A stretch of DNA of 64,000 bases from Schistocerca nitens (lineage: Eukaryota; Arthropoda; Insecta; Orthoptera; Acrididae). Location: contig NC_064617.1 in assembly GCF_023898315.1 (NCBI RefSeq), forward strand, positions 718,101,202 to 718,165,201. Reading direction: 5' to 3'. Position 1 is the first letter of the stretch, and every line of letters begins with the position of its first letter. The notes beneath the pieces are model-generated. The model did no database searches and had not been told where the DNA came from. It worked only from the letters and a program-made list of their open reading frames with translations. The position numbers and the translations under genes were made by a program. Positions 1 through 8,734 of this stretch are shown here, one piece after another.

Positions 1-426
1 AATAAGATTAATTCATCAGATGAAATGGAAGGAAGATAATAGAGGTAGGAAGGGATCAGTAAAGCATAGACAATCTACAATGTGACAGAGACAGTGGTTC
101 CCCGTTGGGTATAAATAAAACAGCTGGCATATTCCGAGAGGGAAGCTACGTCGATGATAACATGAATGCAGAATGGTTTTGGATAATTTCTAAGACGCAA
201 GCAATTTGTTCCAAAGACGAATGGTTGAAGTGAAGTACGATATAATGCCTGCAGAAAAAGTTACTATAGAATTCTTCAAGTTAAGCTAATGATACCTTTG
301 ATATTATGAATTCCGTGTATATGTTAGAAACGACCTATTTCAAGTGCTTTAGGATCGTCTATAGGGACACAAGAGTAAGTTCTTCGTCGGTTATTCTACT
401 GTCTGTGGAAAGATGTGGGTAGGGAA
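1..426. other. No recognised feature
   Basis: AT-rich sequence. I see no repeat, RNA gene or convincing coding region before the inverted-repeat arm that begins near 427. Confidence 0.5.
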
Positions 427-1474
427 AAATAAAACTTTACTTCATTTCCAAAAGAGATTCACCTCGATGCAATGACTGCTGTGTTGCTTTTCTAAACTGG
501 GCATGGTTGCACCATGACCTGAGGAATCAACCAGGATTACCATGAAAATTTACAGCAGTTGTCAGACCCTATGGCCATGCCTTACCAGTGGAATTTAAAA
601 GCTGTTTGCCTATCTTAAATGAGAGACATCAGATTATAGAGGCATTAGAGTGTTCTCAAGAAGGTTTCCGTTACACGCCAGGACATACGAATATTGTTTC
701 CAGATTCATCTCCTTAAACACATCATATGGACGTCCTAGTGTCGGGATAATAAATGTGTCAGAATACCCTGCAAGCTGTGAGAGGATCAAAAAAACTATC
801 TCTTGGTGGCTTCATCGTTCCTTCAGATAAGTAACTGAAAGTAGTCAGGCAATTGGAGATGCTAATTTTAAATTTTCTTGGTAGTGGTCTCTGTAAAGAC
901 TGCACTGTTTTAAAGACGGCACAGTTTTTAAAAAAATGTTAATCAGGTTTTTCCTCTCAACGAAAGGTATGCCAAGACGAGAAATGTCACCTGAATACGA
1001 TACAACAACAAATATCAAAGTCACAAAGGGCTAAGCAATAACAACAGAAACCAGTACACTAATGGAGAACATATGTGGTTCTCTCCAGATCCGATTAAGT
1101 GTTTATTTCTTTAATTTGTTGAAAGTGAGGAGATTAATCCTGTCAATAGACATAGTACTGTCCGCCTTGGTAGCTAAGTGGTCAGAGTACATGGCTGCCA
1201 TGCGGTGGACCTGTGTCCGATTCCTTACACTGCCCCACATTTTTTCTTGGTGGGAGGACTGGTAGAAGGCGTAATCAGCCTTGAGGTGCTTGAATACACA
1301 TCCGTAAAGCGCTTGAGTACAGTGGAAAAGTTTTCGAAGCAGTCCTGATCGATTCTTCAGGCTAATACATAGTTCAAAGGACAACCATGTTCAGTTCAGA
1401 AAAACAAACCAGCAGTCATTGCATCGAGGTGAATAGGCACTTTTAGAAATGAAGCGAAGTTTTACTTTCTCCAG
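427..1474. repeat. Foldback element with inverted arms
   Basis: The segment 427-560 reappears as its reverse complement at about 1330-1474. The shared core reads CAGCAGTCATTGCATCGAGG on one arm and its complement on the other. Similarity continues inward through AAACTGGGCATGGTTG versus GAACTGAACATGGTTG and on to CCTGAGGAATC versus CCTGAAGAATC, with substitutions and small indels. The arms enclose about 770 bases that include a tRNA-type SINE (1161-1329). No transposase is present, so this is probably a non-autonomous foldback element. An 80-codon frame at 588-830 inside it resembles nothing I know. Confidence 0.7.
1161..1329 (+). repeat. tRNA-type SINE, decayed
   Basis: A Pol III A-box-like TGGTAGCTAAGTGG (1168-1181) is followed about 45 bases on by a B-box-like GTCCGATTCC (about 1215). 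Next comes the body start CTTGGTGGGAGGACTGG, which recurs at 30243 in the SINE at 30035-30450. The B box has lost the canonical TTCGA core, so this copy is probably silent. It abuts the right arm of the foldback repeat. Confidence 0.55.
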
Positions 1475-1890
1475 AGAAAAATAAACTGCAGTTGCAAAAC
1501 CCTCCCCGAAACCAGTGCAACAGAGCAGCGCATTCGTAGGAGAAAAGGTCTGCCTACGCGGCAGCTACCTTCATCTTCTCCACTGGTGATCGCGGCAATC
1601 AGTTGCGATCACTGAATAACAAACAGCATTGCGAGACCTTCCACCTACGATCCGTCAGCGAACAAACTAACGTTTGCAGTGGCAGTTGCTGGCTCCTATG
1701 ACTTCCGACGCTCTGTAGAGTCGTTGGATGACGCTCTCGGACACGGGTTCCTGTCCTCTATTTGTTCCCCAAGATACCTTCTAAAAGCCCTCAAAGTTTA
1801 TCGAAACATTTTAGGACACACTGTACATATCATTTTATAGTATTACCACAATAATTGTGTCGTATTTTCCTCAATTTCTTAACGATACAG
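1475..1890. other. No recognised feature
   Basis: Mixed-composition sequence, moderately GC-rich around 1500-1750. No coding, RNA or repeat signature that I can support. Confidence 0.4.
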
Positions 1891-1893
1891 TTA

Positions 1894-2080
1894 AAAATGG
1901 TTCTGAGCACTACGCGACATCTGAGGTCATCAGTCCCCTAGAACTTAGAACTACTTAAAGCTAAATAACCTAAGGATATCGCACACATCCATGCCCGAGG
2001 CAGGATTCGAACCTGCGACCGTAGCGGTCGCGCAGTGCCAGATTGAAGTGCATAGAACCGCTCGGCCACAGCGGCCGGCC
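1894..2080 (-). repeat. tRNA-derived SINE, family X
   Basis: Read on the minus strand, it starts with GGCCGGCCGCTGTGGCCGAG, which contains an A box. The B box GGTTCGAATCC and the body CCTTAGGTTATTTAGCTTTA follow, and it ends in an A-rich tail. This is the commonest repeat of the window. The head resembles a class-II (Leu/Ser-like) tRNA 5' half. The body is decayed relative to the copy at 45394, so this insertion is older. Confidence 0.9.
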
Positions 2081-2675
2081 AACTATACAGTTACTGTAGA
2101 CCTGTGCAAGCTGATCTTCCCTGAGGGAAAAAACCGTTGTAATTTGATCACAATCTTGTACCACGAGATAGGGCAGTTGGTGAACACTTAATGGCGCGTC
2201 GAGCCTTGGCAGGTGCATGGAGAGCACAGTCAGCCTCCGTCTCGTCATCGTTGAAGTCAGTCATCTTCAGATGGTTGCAGTGGTACGAAGCTATGGGAAC
2301 CCTATTACGAATATTATAGTTACTCAGATGAAGGAATGTGGATGCAAGAAAATCTCAGGGAAGAGTTTAACGAGAAACAATAATACCAACAATGACTCCG
2401 ATTACATTACTCCAAACATGCAGCATGCAGACCAATTGTTGCCAACCTTTCTGAGACCATTACCCCTGAGTGAAATCAGATATAAGTTAGTGCCCAAGCC
2501 CCCCCTCCCCCTCAGCATCATCAACATTAGTTGGACTGAAAAGAATTTTCTTTGAACTCTTTTATTGTTAAAATGAATAAAGATAAACTGTGTTTAGTTT
2601 CTGTAAGTGTTTTATTAAATCACAAGCTAATAAATCAAGAAGACAGTTGGTACTGCTTTCTTCTACCAAATTGTT
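2081..2675. other. No recognised feature
   Basis: No gene or known repeat seen. A C-rich tract (about 2498-2515) is the only compositional oddity. The 112-codon frame at 2217-2555 shows no family motif and is probably chance. Confidence 0.4.
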
Positions 2676-2835
2676 ATGGTTCCGTATTTCAGTTGTTACG
2701 AACAGAACTGTTATAGGCTCACTTCGTTGTCCGTCTGTCTATCTCTAACGATACCTTTTCCTCAGGAAGTGGTAGAGGTATCAACTTGAAATTTATGTCA
2801 TATACTAACGTTTACTGTCCGTTGGTCATGTAGAA
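2676..2835 (-). repeat. Repeat ending ACGGAACC, copy 1
   Basis: On the minus strand this reads as a block with CAGACAG-type short repeats finishing in ACGGAACC. The same layout in the opposite orientation appears at 42826-43318, where it ends ACGGAACCCTAAAAA. That ending is a recurrent insect dispersed-repeat 3' end, so I infer a non-LTR or SINE-type tail. Strongly truncated here. Confidence 0.5.
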
Positions 2836-2928
2836 TGTATTTTATTTTCTCTATTTACATTATACAATTAAAAAATATAAACCATTTCTGGAAAGTGCCC
2901 CGCATCCAAGAACGTGCTATGGTACTTA

Positions 2929-3330
2929 CGGGGGAACTCCAAAAGTAAGTTATTACGGCAAGCAAAGTGACTTTTATTGAAAGCTGCACCATATGTCAAA
3001 CTGATACAGATACATGACACTATTTTTCTACTCAGTGACCAAGACTTTGTAAACAACGTTCTGAATGTTCTACCAATTCTTCTACTCCTCGACGGAAGAA
3101 ATGCGCTCGTTGGTCACGGAGTCATTGGAGAACAGCTGTGTAAACGTTTTCATAGTTGGAAAATCTCCTTCTCCGTATGTTCTTTCAGCCTTCCGAAAAG
3201 ATGGAAATAGCATGGCAAAATATCTGGACTTCCCGACCAGCTTCACCCACCATTTCACTACGGCCGGGCGCGATATTGCAAGGTTCATATTCTGCCAAAA
3301 TTCCGCGGTGAATCCGTCTTTGTTGTAAAC
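2929..3330 (-). pseudogene. Decayed mariner-like element, 3' end
   Basis: A putative terminal sequence CGGGGGAACTCCAAAAGTAA starts directly after a TA at 2927-2928. It resembles mariner inverted termini in position and style. The minus-strand frame inward includes LFPSFRKAERTYGEGDFPTM and a C-terminal stretch with several stops, which could be the end of a mariner transposase. No catalytic aspartates are visible and the other terminus was not found, so only a fragment is supported. Confidence 0.35.
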
Positions 3331-3985
3331 GCATGAGCCTGGCTGTTGAACCTGACCTTGAAGGAAACTATAATTTAATATATTTACATCGGTATATATT
3401 CATCCGCACATTTTGCGGAAAAACACTTTTTTCAATACAGGGTACCTTGACCCTCTACATCCACAACCTCGTTTTTTTATTTTCACAGTACCTTCGCTAA
3501 TGAAGATAGGTTTTCTTTGTTTCAGATTTCTACTTACCACAAAATAATAACATCGCGAAACCATGCACACCAGAATGAAATCGAAAAAACAGTTTAGTGA
3601 CTGACAAGCTGTGTTAACAATACCCCCTGAACGAGAAAAAAACATACGTCTCAAACTAAGATCATTGACATCTCAGTCTCAAGTAGTGTGTGAGAATAAA
3701 GCTTTTTACTCACTATTTAAGCTGTAAAACGCGCGTATGCGTGCAGATGGGTTAGGCCCAGCCCAGAAGCTCTCTACCTGCCCGGCTGCTCCCATAAGTG
3801 TCAGGAATGAAACGAAAAATAAAATATATTTTTACAGTTCGCACCACAGAACCTGACATTAGGAACTACTGCACAAGCACTTGTGTTCCCTGTCGCCGAA
3901 TATTATTCTGTCGTTTGCAGTAGAAGTAGCCACGTTATCTACGTAAACGATGCGATGAGGAAGGTAACAGTAACTCTTCTGTCAG
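3331..3985. other. No recognised feature
   Basis: AT-rich sequence without a recognisable gene or repeat. The 84-codon frame at 3400-3654 (minus) has no family signature. Confidence 0.35.
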
Positions 3986-3989
3986 TACA

Positions 3990-4430
3990 CGCCAATATCG
4001 CCAATCTATATCTCTGACGACGATAAGCAGTAACACGTGAAGATCCAGAGACTTACCTGCTCATCTCTCTCCTAAGAGATGAATGGAGAGATCAGTGGAC
4101 GTCCGTCCATAATCATAAGAAGTTAGGCTACATAGGTACGACCATCCAGCTCACGGGTGCGGACCAGTCAAGAAAAACATGGATCTCCCTCACCCGTATT
4201 AGAACTGGCCACGCCGTAACTAAGCAAAGTTACACAAGTGTTGAATTACCGATGACGACCAATGCGACTGCGGAACTTGGGAACAAACATTGGAGCACAT
4301 TTTGCACGACTGCCCAAGAAGAAAATTGACCGATACTTTGAAAGAATTCGTAGACGTAACACCTGTAGCAGATAAGTATTTGGAGTGTTTGGATATCCTA
4401 ATATGATGAAAGATGGATCTCTCAATTTCC
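3990..4430 (+). pseudogene. LINE 3' end with Cys/His motif
   Basis: One frame reads SLTRIRTGHAVTKQSY and the next frame continues CDCGTWEQTLEHILHDCPRR. Together they give the usual end of I-clade LINE polyproteins: a conserved TRLRxGH segment followed by a CxCG...HxxxxCP zinc-knuckle-like motif after RNase H. A frameshift separates the halves, and stops follow at KYLECLDILI. The copy is 5'-truncated and dead. Its role in life was reverse transcription and integration of its own mRNA. The clade is inferred from motifs only. Confidence 0.65.
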
Positions 4431-4553
4431 TTTATCTACTGCCTGTCTCGAGCTTTCTTTATTACCTACACATACGTATATACACTACTGCCCATTAAAA
4501 TTGCTACACCAAGAAGGAATGCAGATGATAAACGGGTATTCATTGGACAAATA

Positions 4554-5939
4554 CACTCCTGGAAATTGAAATAAGAACACCGTGAATTCATTGTCCCAGG
4601 AAGGGGAAACTTTATTGACACATTCCTGGGGTCAGATACATCACATGATCACACTGACAGAACCACAGGCACATAGACACAGGCAACAGAGCATGCACAA
4701 TGTCGGCACTAGTACAGTGTATATCCACCTTTCGCAGCAATGCAGGCTGCTATTCTCCCATGGAGACGATCGTAGAGATGCTGGATGTAGTCCTGTGGAA
4801 CGGCTTGCCATGCCATTTCCACCTGGCGCCTCCGTTGGACCAGCGTTCGTGCTGGACGTGCAGACCGCGTGAGACGACGCTTCATCCAGTCCCAAACATG
4901 CTCAATGGGGGACAGCTCCGGAGATCTTGCTGGCCAGGGTAGTTGACTTACAACTTCTAGAGCACGTTGGGTGGCACGGGATACATGCGGACGTGCATTG
5001 TCCTGTTGGAACAGCAAGTTCCCTTGCCGGTCTAGGAATGGTAGAACGATGGGTTCGATGACGGTTTGGATGTACCGTGCACTATTCAGTGTCCCCTCGA
5101 CGATCACCAGTGGTGATGCCGGGTGTTGGCCCTGTGTGCCTCGGTCGTATGCAGTCCTGATTGTGGCGCTCACCTGCACGGCGCCAAATACGCATACGAC
5201 CATCATTGGCACCAAGGCAGAAGCGACTCTCATCGCTGAAGACGACACGTCTCCATTCGTCCCTCCATTCACGCCTGTCGCGACACCACTGGAGGCGGGC
5301 TGCACGATGTTGGGGCGTGAGCGGAAGACGGCCTAACGGTGTGCGGGACCGTAGCCCAGCTTCATGGAGACGGTTGCGAATGGTCCTCGCCGATACCCCA
5401 GGAGCAACAGTGTCCCTAATTTGCTGGGAAGTGGCGGTGCGGTCCCCTACGGCACTGCGTAGGATCCTACGGTCTTGGCGTGCATCCGTGCGTCGCTGCG
5501 GTCCGTCCCAGGTCGACGGGCACGTGCACCTTCCGCCGACCACTGGCGACAACATCGATGTACTGTGGAGACCTCACGCCCCACGTGTTGAGCAATTCGG
5601 CGGTACGTCCACCCGGCCTCCCGCATGCCCACTATACGCCCTCGCTCAAAGTCCGTCAACTGCACATACGGTTCACGTCCACGCTGTCGCGGCATGCTAC
5701 CAGTGTTAAAGACTGCGATGGAGCTCCGTATGCCACGGCACACTGGCTGACACTGACGGCGGCGGTGCACAAATGCTGCGCAGCTAGCGCCATTCGACGG
5801 CCAACACCGCGGTTCCTGGTGTGTCCGCTGTGCCGTGCGTGTGATCATTGCTTGTACAGCCCTCTCGCAGTGTCCGGAGCAAGTATGGTGGGTCTGACAC
5901 ACCGGTGTCAATGTGTTCTTTTTTCCATTTCCAGGAGTG
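4554..5939 (-). mobile_element. Tc1-like element B inside A1
   Basis: The termini are inverted: CACTCCTGGAAATTGAAATA on the left, and on the right the complement of CACTCCTGGAAATGGAAAAA. The element is flanked by TA duplications at 4552-4553 and 5940-5941, the Tc1/mariner target signature. Removing it restores the uninterrupted A1 sequence seen in A2. It is 1386 bp, a normal full length for Tc1, and carries a broken transposase on the minus strand. Confidence 0.92.
4709..5695 (-). pseudogene. Tc1-like transposase, element B
   Basis: The minus-strand start is MPRQRGREPYVQLTDFERGR, followed by a helix-turn-helix DNA-binding domain (YRRIAQHVGREVSTVHR). A frameshift near 5450-5550 moves to a frame with SDESRFCLGANDGRMRIW (first catalytic Asp). 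Another break and a short deletion near 5100-5160 precede FQQDNARPHV (second Asp) and SPELSPIEHVWDWM (catalytic Glu). I count 32 residues between the second Asp and the Glu. Because the frames are split, no functional enzyme can be made. A live copy would cut and paste its element at TA sites in the nucleus. Confidence 0.85.
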
Positions 5940-5975
5940 TATATTATACTAGAACTGACATGTGATTACATTTTC

Positions 5976-6179
5976 GCCGGCCGTAGTGGCCGAGCGGTTC
6001 TAGGCGCTTCAGCCTGGAACCGCGCGACCGCTCCGGTCACAGGTTCGAATCCTGCCTCGGGCATGGATGTGTGTGATGTCCTTAGGTTAGTTAGGTTTAA
6101 GTAGTTCTAAGTTACAGGGGACTGATGACCTCAGAAGTTAAGTCCCATAGAGCTCACAGCAATTTGGACCATTTTTTAA
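5976..6179 (+). repeat. tRNA-derived SINE X inside A1
   Basis: A full-length copy: head GCCGGCCGTAGTGGCCGAGC (A box), B box GGTTCGAATCC, body CCTTAGGTTAGTTAGGTTTA, then an A/T-rich tail. It is flanked by an 11-base duplication ATTACATTTTC at 5965-5975 and 6180-6190. This is the target-primed reverse-transcription signature and proves insertion into A1. Confidence 0.95.
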
Positions 6180-6217
6180 ATTACATTTTCACGCAATTTG
6201 GGTTCATAGATCCTGAG

Positions 6218-6741
6218 AAATCAGTACCCAGAACAACCATCTCTGGCCATAATAACGGCATTGATACGCCTGAGTATTGAGTCGAACAGAGCTTGGATGG
6301 CGTGTACACGTATAGCTGCCCATGCAGCTTCAACACGATACCACAGTTCATCAAGAGTAGTGACTGGCTTATTGTGACGAGCCAATTGCTCGGCCACCAT
6401 TGACCAGACGTTTTCAGTTGGTGAGAGATCTGGAGAATGTGCTGGCCAGGGCAGCAGCCGAACATTTTCTGTATCCAGAAAGGCCCGTACAGGACCTGCA
6501 ACATGCGCTCGTCCATTATCCTGCTGAAATGTAGGGTTTTGCAGGGATCGAATGAAGGGAAGAGCCACGGGTCGTAACACATCTGAAATGTAACATCCAC
6601 TGTTCAAAGTGCCGTCAATGCGAACAAGAGGTGACCGAGACGTGTAACCAATCGCACCCCATACCATCACGCCGGGTGATACGCCAGTATGGCGATGACG
6701 AATACACGCTTCCAATGTGCGATCACCGCGATGTCGCCAAA
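6218..6741 (-). pseudogene. Tc1 transposase C-terminal half, A1
   Basis: One open frame begins within a truncated gene at EACIRHRHTGVSPGVMVWGA and continues through FQQDNGRAHVAGPV (second catalytic Asp) to SPDLSPTENVWSMVAEQL (catalytic Glu). I count 34 residues between them, the Tc1 DD34E spacing. It ends normally at RDGCSGY. The N-terminal helix-turn-helix and first Asp are missing because the element is cut at 6741. It was once a DNA-cutting nuclear transposase. Confidence 0.88.
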
Positions 6742-6742
6742 C

Positions 6743-6744
<2 letters not shown>

Positions 6745-6807
<63 letters not shown>
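6745..6807. repeat. (TA)n microsatellite
   Basis: About 31 TA units lie directly between the truncated A1 and the mariner at 6808. TA is the mariner target, so the tract is a likely preferred landing site and may have expanded from a target duplication. Frames reading IYIYIY here are artefacts. Confidence 0.97.
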
Positions 6808-6810
<3 letters not shown>

Positions 6811-8353
6811 TGTTTCAAAAATGACCGGTATATTTGAAACGGCAATAAAAACTAAACGAGCAGCGATAGAAATACACCGTTTGTTGCAATATGCTTGGGA
6901 CAACAGTACATTTTCAGGCAGACAAACTTTCGAAATTACAGTAGTTACAATTTTCAACAACAGATGGCGCTGCGGTCTGGGAAACTCTATAGTACGATAT
7001 TTTCCACATATCCACCATGTGTAGCAATGATATGGCGTAGTCTCTGAATGAAATTACCCGAAACCTTTGACAACGTGTCTGGCGGAATGGCTTCACATGC
7101 AGATGAGATGTACTGCTTCAGCTGTTCAATTGTTTCTGGATTCTGGCGGTACACCTGGTCTTCCAAGTGTCCCCACAGAAAGAAGTCACAGGGGTTCATG
7201 TCTGGCGAATAGGGAGGCCAATCCACGCCGCCTCCTGTATGTTTCGGATAGCCCAAAGCAATCACACGATCATCGAAATATTCATTCAGGACATTAAAGA
7301 CATCGGCCGTGCGATGTGGCCGGGCACCATCTTGCATAAACCACGAGGTGTTCGCAGTGTCGTCTAAGGCAGTTTGTACCGCCACAAATTCACGAAGAAT
7401 GTCCAGATAGCGTGATGCAGTAATCGTTTCGGATCTGAAAAATGGGCCAATGATTCCTTTGGAAGAAATGGCGGCCCAGACCAGTACTTTTTGAGGATGC
7501 AGGGACGATGGGACTGCAACATGGGGCTTTTCAGTTCCCCATATGCGCCAGTTCTGTTTATTGACGAAGCCGTCCAGGTAAAAATAAGCTTCGTCAGTAA
7601 ACCAAATGCTGCCCACATGCATATCGCCATCATCAATCCTGTGCACTATATCGTTAGCGAATGTCTCTCGTGCAGCAATGGTAGCGGCGCTGAGGGGTTG
7701 CCGCGTTTGAATTTTGTATGGATAGAGGTGTAAACTCTGGCGCATGAGACGATACGTGGACGTTGGCGTCATTTGGACCGCAGCTGCAACACGGCGAACG
7801 GAAACCCGAGGCCGCTGTTGGATCACCTGCTGCACTAGCTGCGCGTTGCCCTCTGTGGTTGCCGTATGCGGTCGCCCTACCTTTCCAGCACGTTCATCCA
7901 TCACGTTCCCAGTCCGTTGAAATTTTGCAAACAGATCCTTTATTGTATCGCTTTTCGGTCCTTTGGTTACATTAAACCTCCGTTGAAAACTTCGTCTTGT
8001 TGCAACAACACTGTGTTCTAGGTGGTGGAATTCCAACACCAGAAAAATCCTCTGTTCTAAGGAATAAACCATGTTGTCTACAGCACACTTGCACGTTGTG
8101 AACAGCACACGCTTACAGCAGAAAGCCGACGTACAGAATGGCGCACCCACAGACTGCGTTGTCTTCTATATCTTTCACATCACTTGCAGCGCCATCTGTT
8201 GTTGAAAATTGTAACTACTGTAATTTCGAAAGTTTGTCCGCCTGAAAATGTACTGTTGTCCCAAGCATATTGCAACAAACGGTGTATTTCTATCGCTGCT
8301 CGTTTAGTTTTTATTGCCGTTTCAAATATACCGGTCATTTTTGAAACACCCTG
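6808..8353 (-). mobile_element. Intact mariner-type element, long TIRs
   Basis: Terminal inverted repeats span about 166 bases (6808-6973 and about 8186-8353). I see one mismatch (CAGGCAGAC versus CAGGCGGAC) apart from the outermost bases. The right end CACCCTG is followed by TA; the left end has lost its first bases into the TA tract. The interior holds one uninterrupted transposase gene. TIRs this long and this similar are unusual for Tc1/mariner and suggest recent insertion. Confidence 0.9.
6987..8072 (-). CDS. Mariner-type transposase, DUF4817 class, intact
   Basis: I start at the ATG at 8072 (MVYSLEQRIFLVLEFHH). Upstream in-frame codons lack an ATG, so 361 residues are predicted. Residues 1-120 match the helix-turn-helix DUF4817 type common to insect transposases (ATRRSFQRRFNV, then VGRPHTATTEGNAQLV). 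The catalytic domain shows WFTDEAYFYLDG (first Asp), FMQDGARPHRT (second Asp) and PYSPDMNPCDFFLWGHL (third Asp). I count 47 residues between the second and third Asp, longer than the 34 of classical mariner. No stop or frameshift occurs. With near-identical TIRs, it could encode an active enzyme that moves its element at TA sites in the nucleus. Confidence 0.9.
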   Translation of the reverse strand: MVYSLEQRIFLVLEFHHLEHSVVATRRSFQRRFNVTKGPKSDTIKDLFAKFQRTGNVMDERAGKVGRPHTATTEGNAQLVQQVIQQRPRVSVRRVAAAVQMTPTSTYRLMRQSLHLYPYKIQTRQPLSAATIAARETFANDIVHRIDDGDMHVGSIWFTDEAYFYLDGFVNKQNWRIWGTEKPHVAVPSSLHPQKVLVWAAISSKGIIGPFFRSETITASRYLDILREFVAVQTALDDTANTSWFMQDGARPHRTADVFNVLNEYFDDRVIALGYPKHTGGGVDWPPYSPDMNPCDFFLWGHLEDQVYRQNPETIEQLKQYISSACEAIPPDTLSKVSGNFIQRLRHIIATHGGYVENIVL

Positions 8354-8355
8354 TA

Positions 8356-8734
8356 TATATTACCTTACATGCCAATTACCTTACACACCAATGTCAGACA
8401 GTCGGTACAAATATGAGGACAGACAGAAATACAGCCAGTTGTAGGACACGCTATAGAAAGGATCGTATGAGGGGAGAGCAGCGCCAGAACGTGAAAGCCC
8501 AAGTAGCCTACGTGGACGGGTCGTCGCCGGAAGCAGCGGTCGGCAGATGCGGGGGACAAGGCGCCCTTGTGTGCGTTACGCAACAAGGAGCCACTGTGGC
8601 GGGAGATTAGCTGCCGCAGGGAGAGACAGCGGCGCTTCCAGACGTGACAGTTGCGCCAGCTTCCCATTCTCCAGCGCGAGTACAACGTTCACACCAGATG
8701 ACTTGCAAGTCGCTCAACTTGTTAGCATCAGAAC
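8356..8734. other. No recognised feature
   Basis: GC-richer spacer between the mariner and an old LINE. Reading frames occur on both strands (for example 8365-8685 minus), but none shows a domain or motif I recognise. Confidence 0.35.

Larger units (their letters stand above)
4483..6741 (-). mobile_element. Tc1-like element A1, truncated and nested
   Basis: It begins after TA with CACTACTGCCCATTAAAATT, the terminus of family A seen complete at 18255-19634. Its sequence is interrupted at 4552 by element B and at 5975 by a SINE. Joined across both insertions it matches copy A2 base for base in places (GGACAAATA then TATTATACTAGAACTGAC). It stops at 6741 (GCCAAACA), just before a TA microsatellite, so the transposase 5' half and the far terminus are lost. 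Confidence 0.9.

Noticed and set aside
588-830. 80-codon plus-strand frame
   Set aside because: No motif, no neighbours to support it and it lies inside a foldback element.
5976-6060. tRNA gene with perfect B box
   Set aside because: The tRNA-like head lacks a full acceptor stem and is fused to a SINE body with a target duplication. The same applies to the other SINE heads.
6631-7024. Frames reading long IYIYIY runs on both strands
   Set aside because: They are translations of the (TA)n microsatellite, not proteins. The same holds at 38458-38735.
6987-8150. Longer 387-codon start for the mariner transposase
   Set aside because: It begins at a GTG. The first ATG in frame is at 8072, and its protein starts where the family usually starts.
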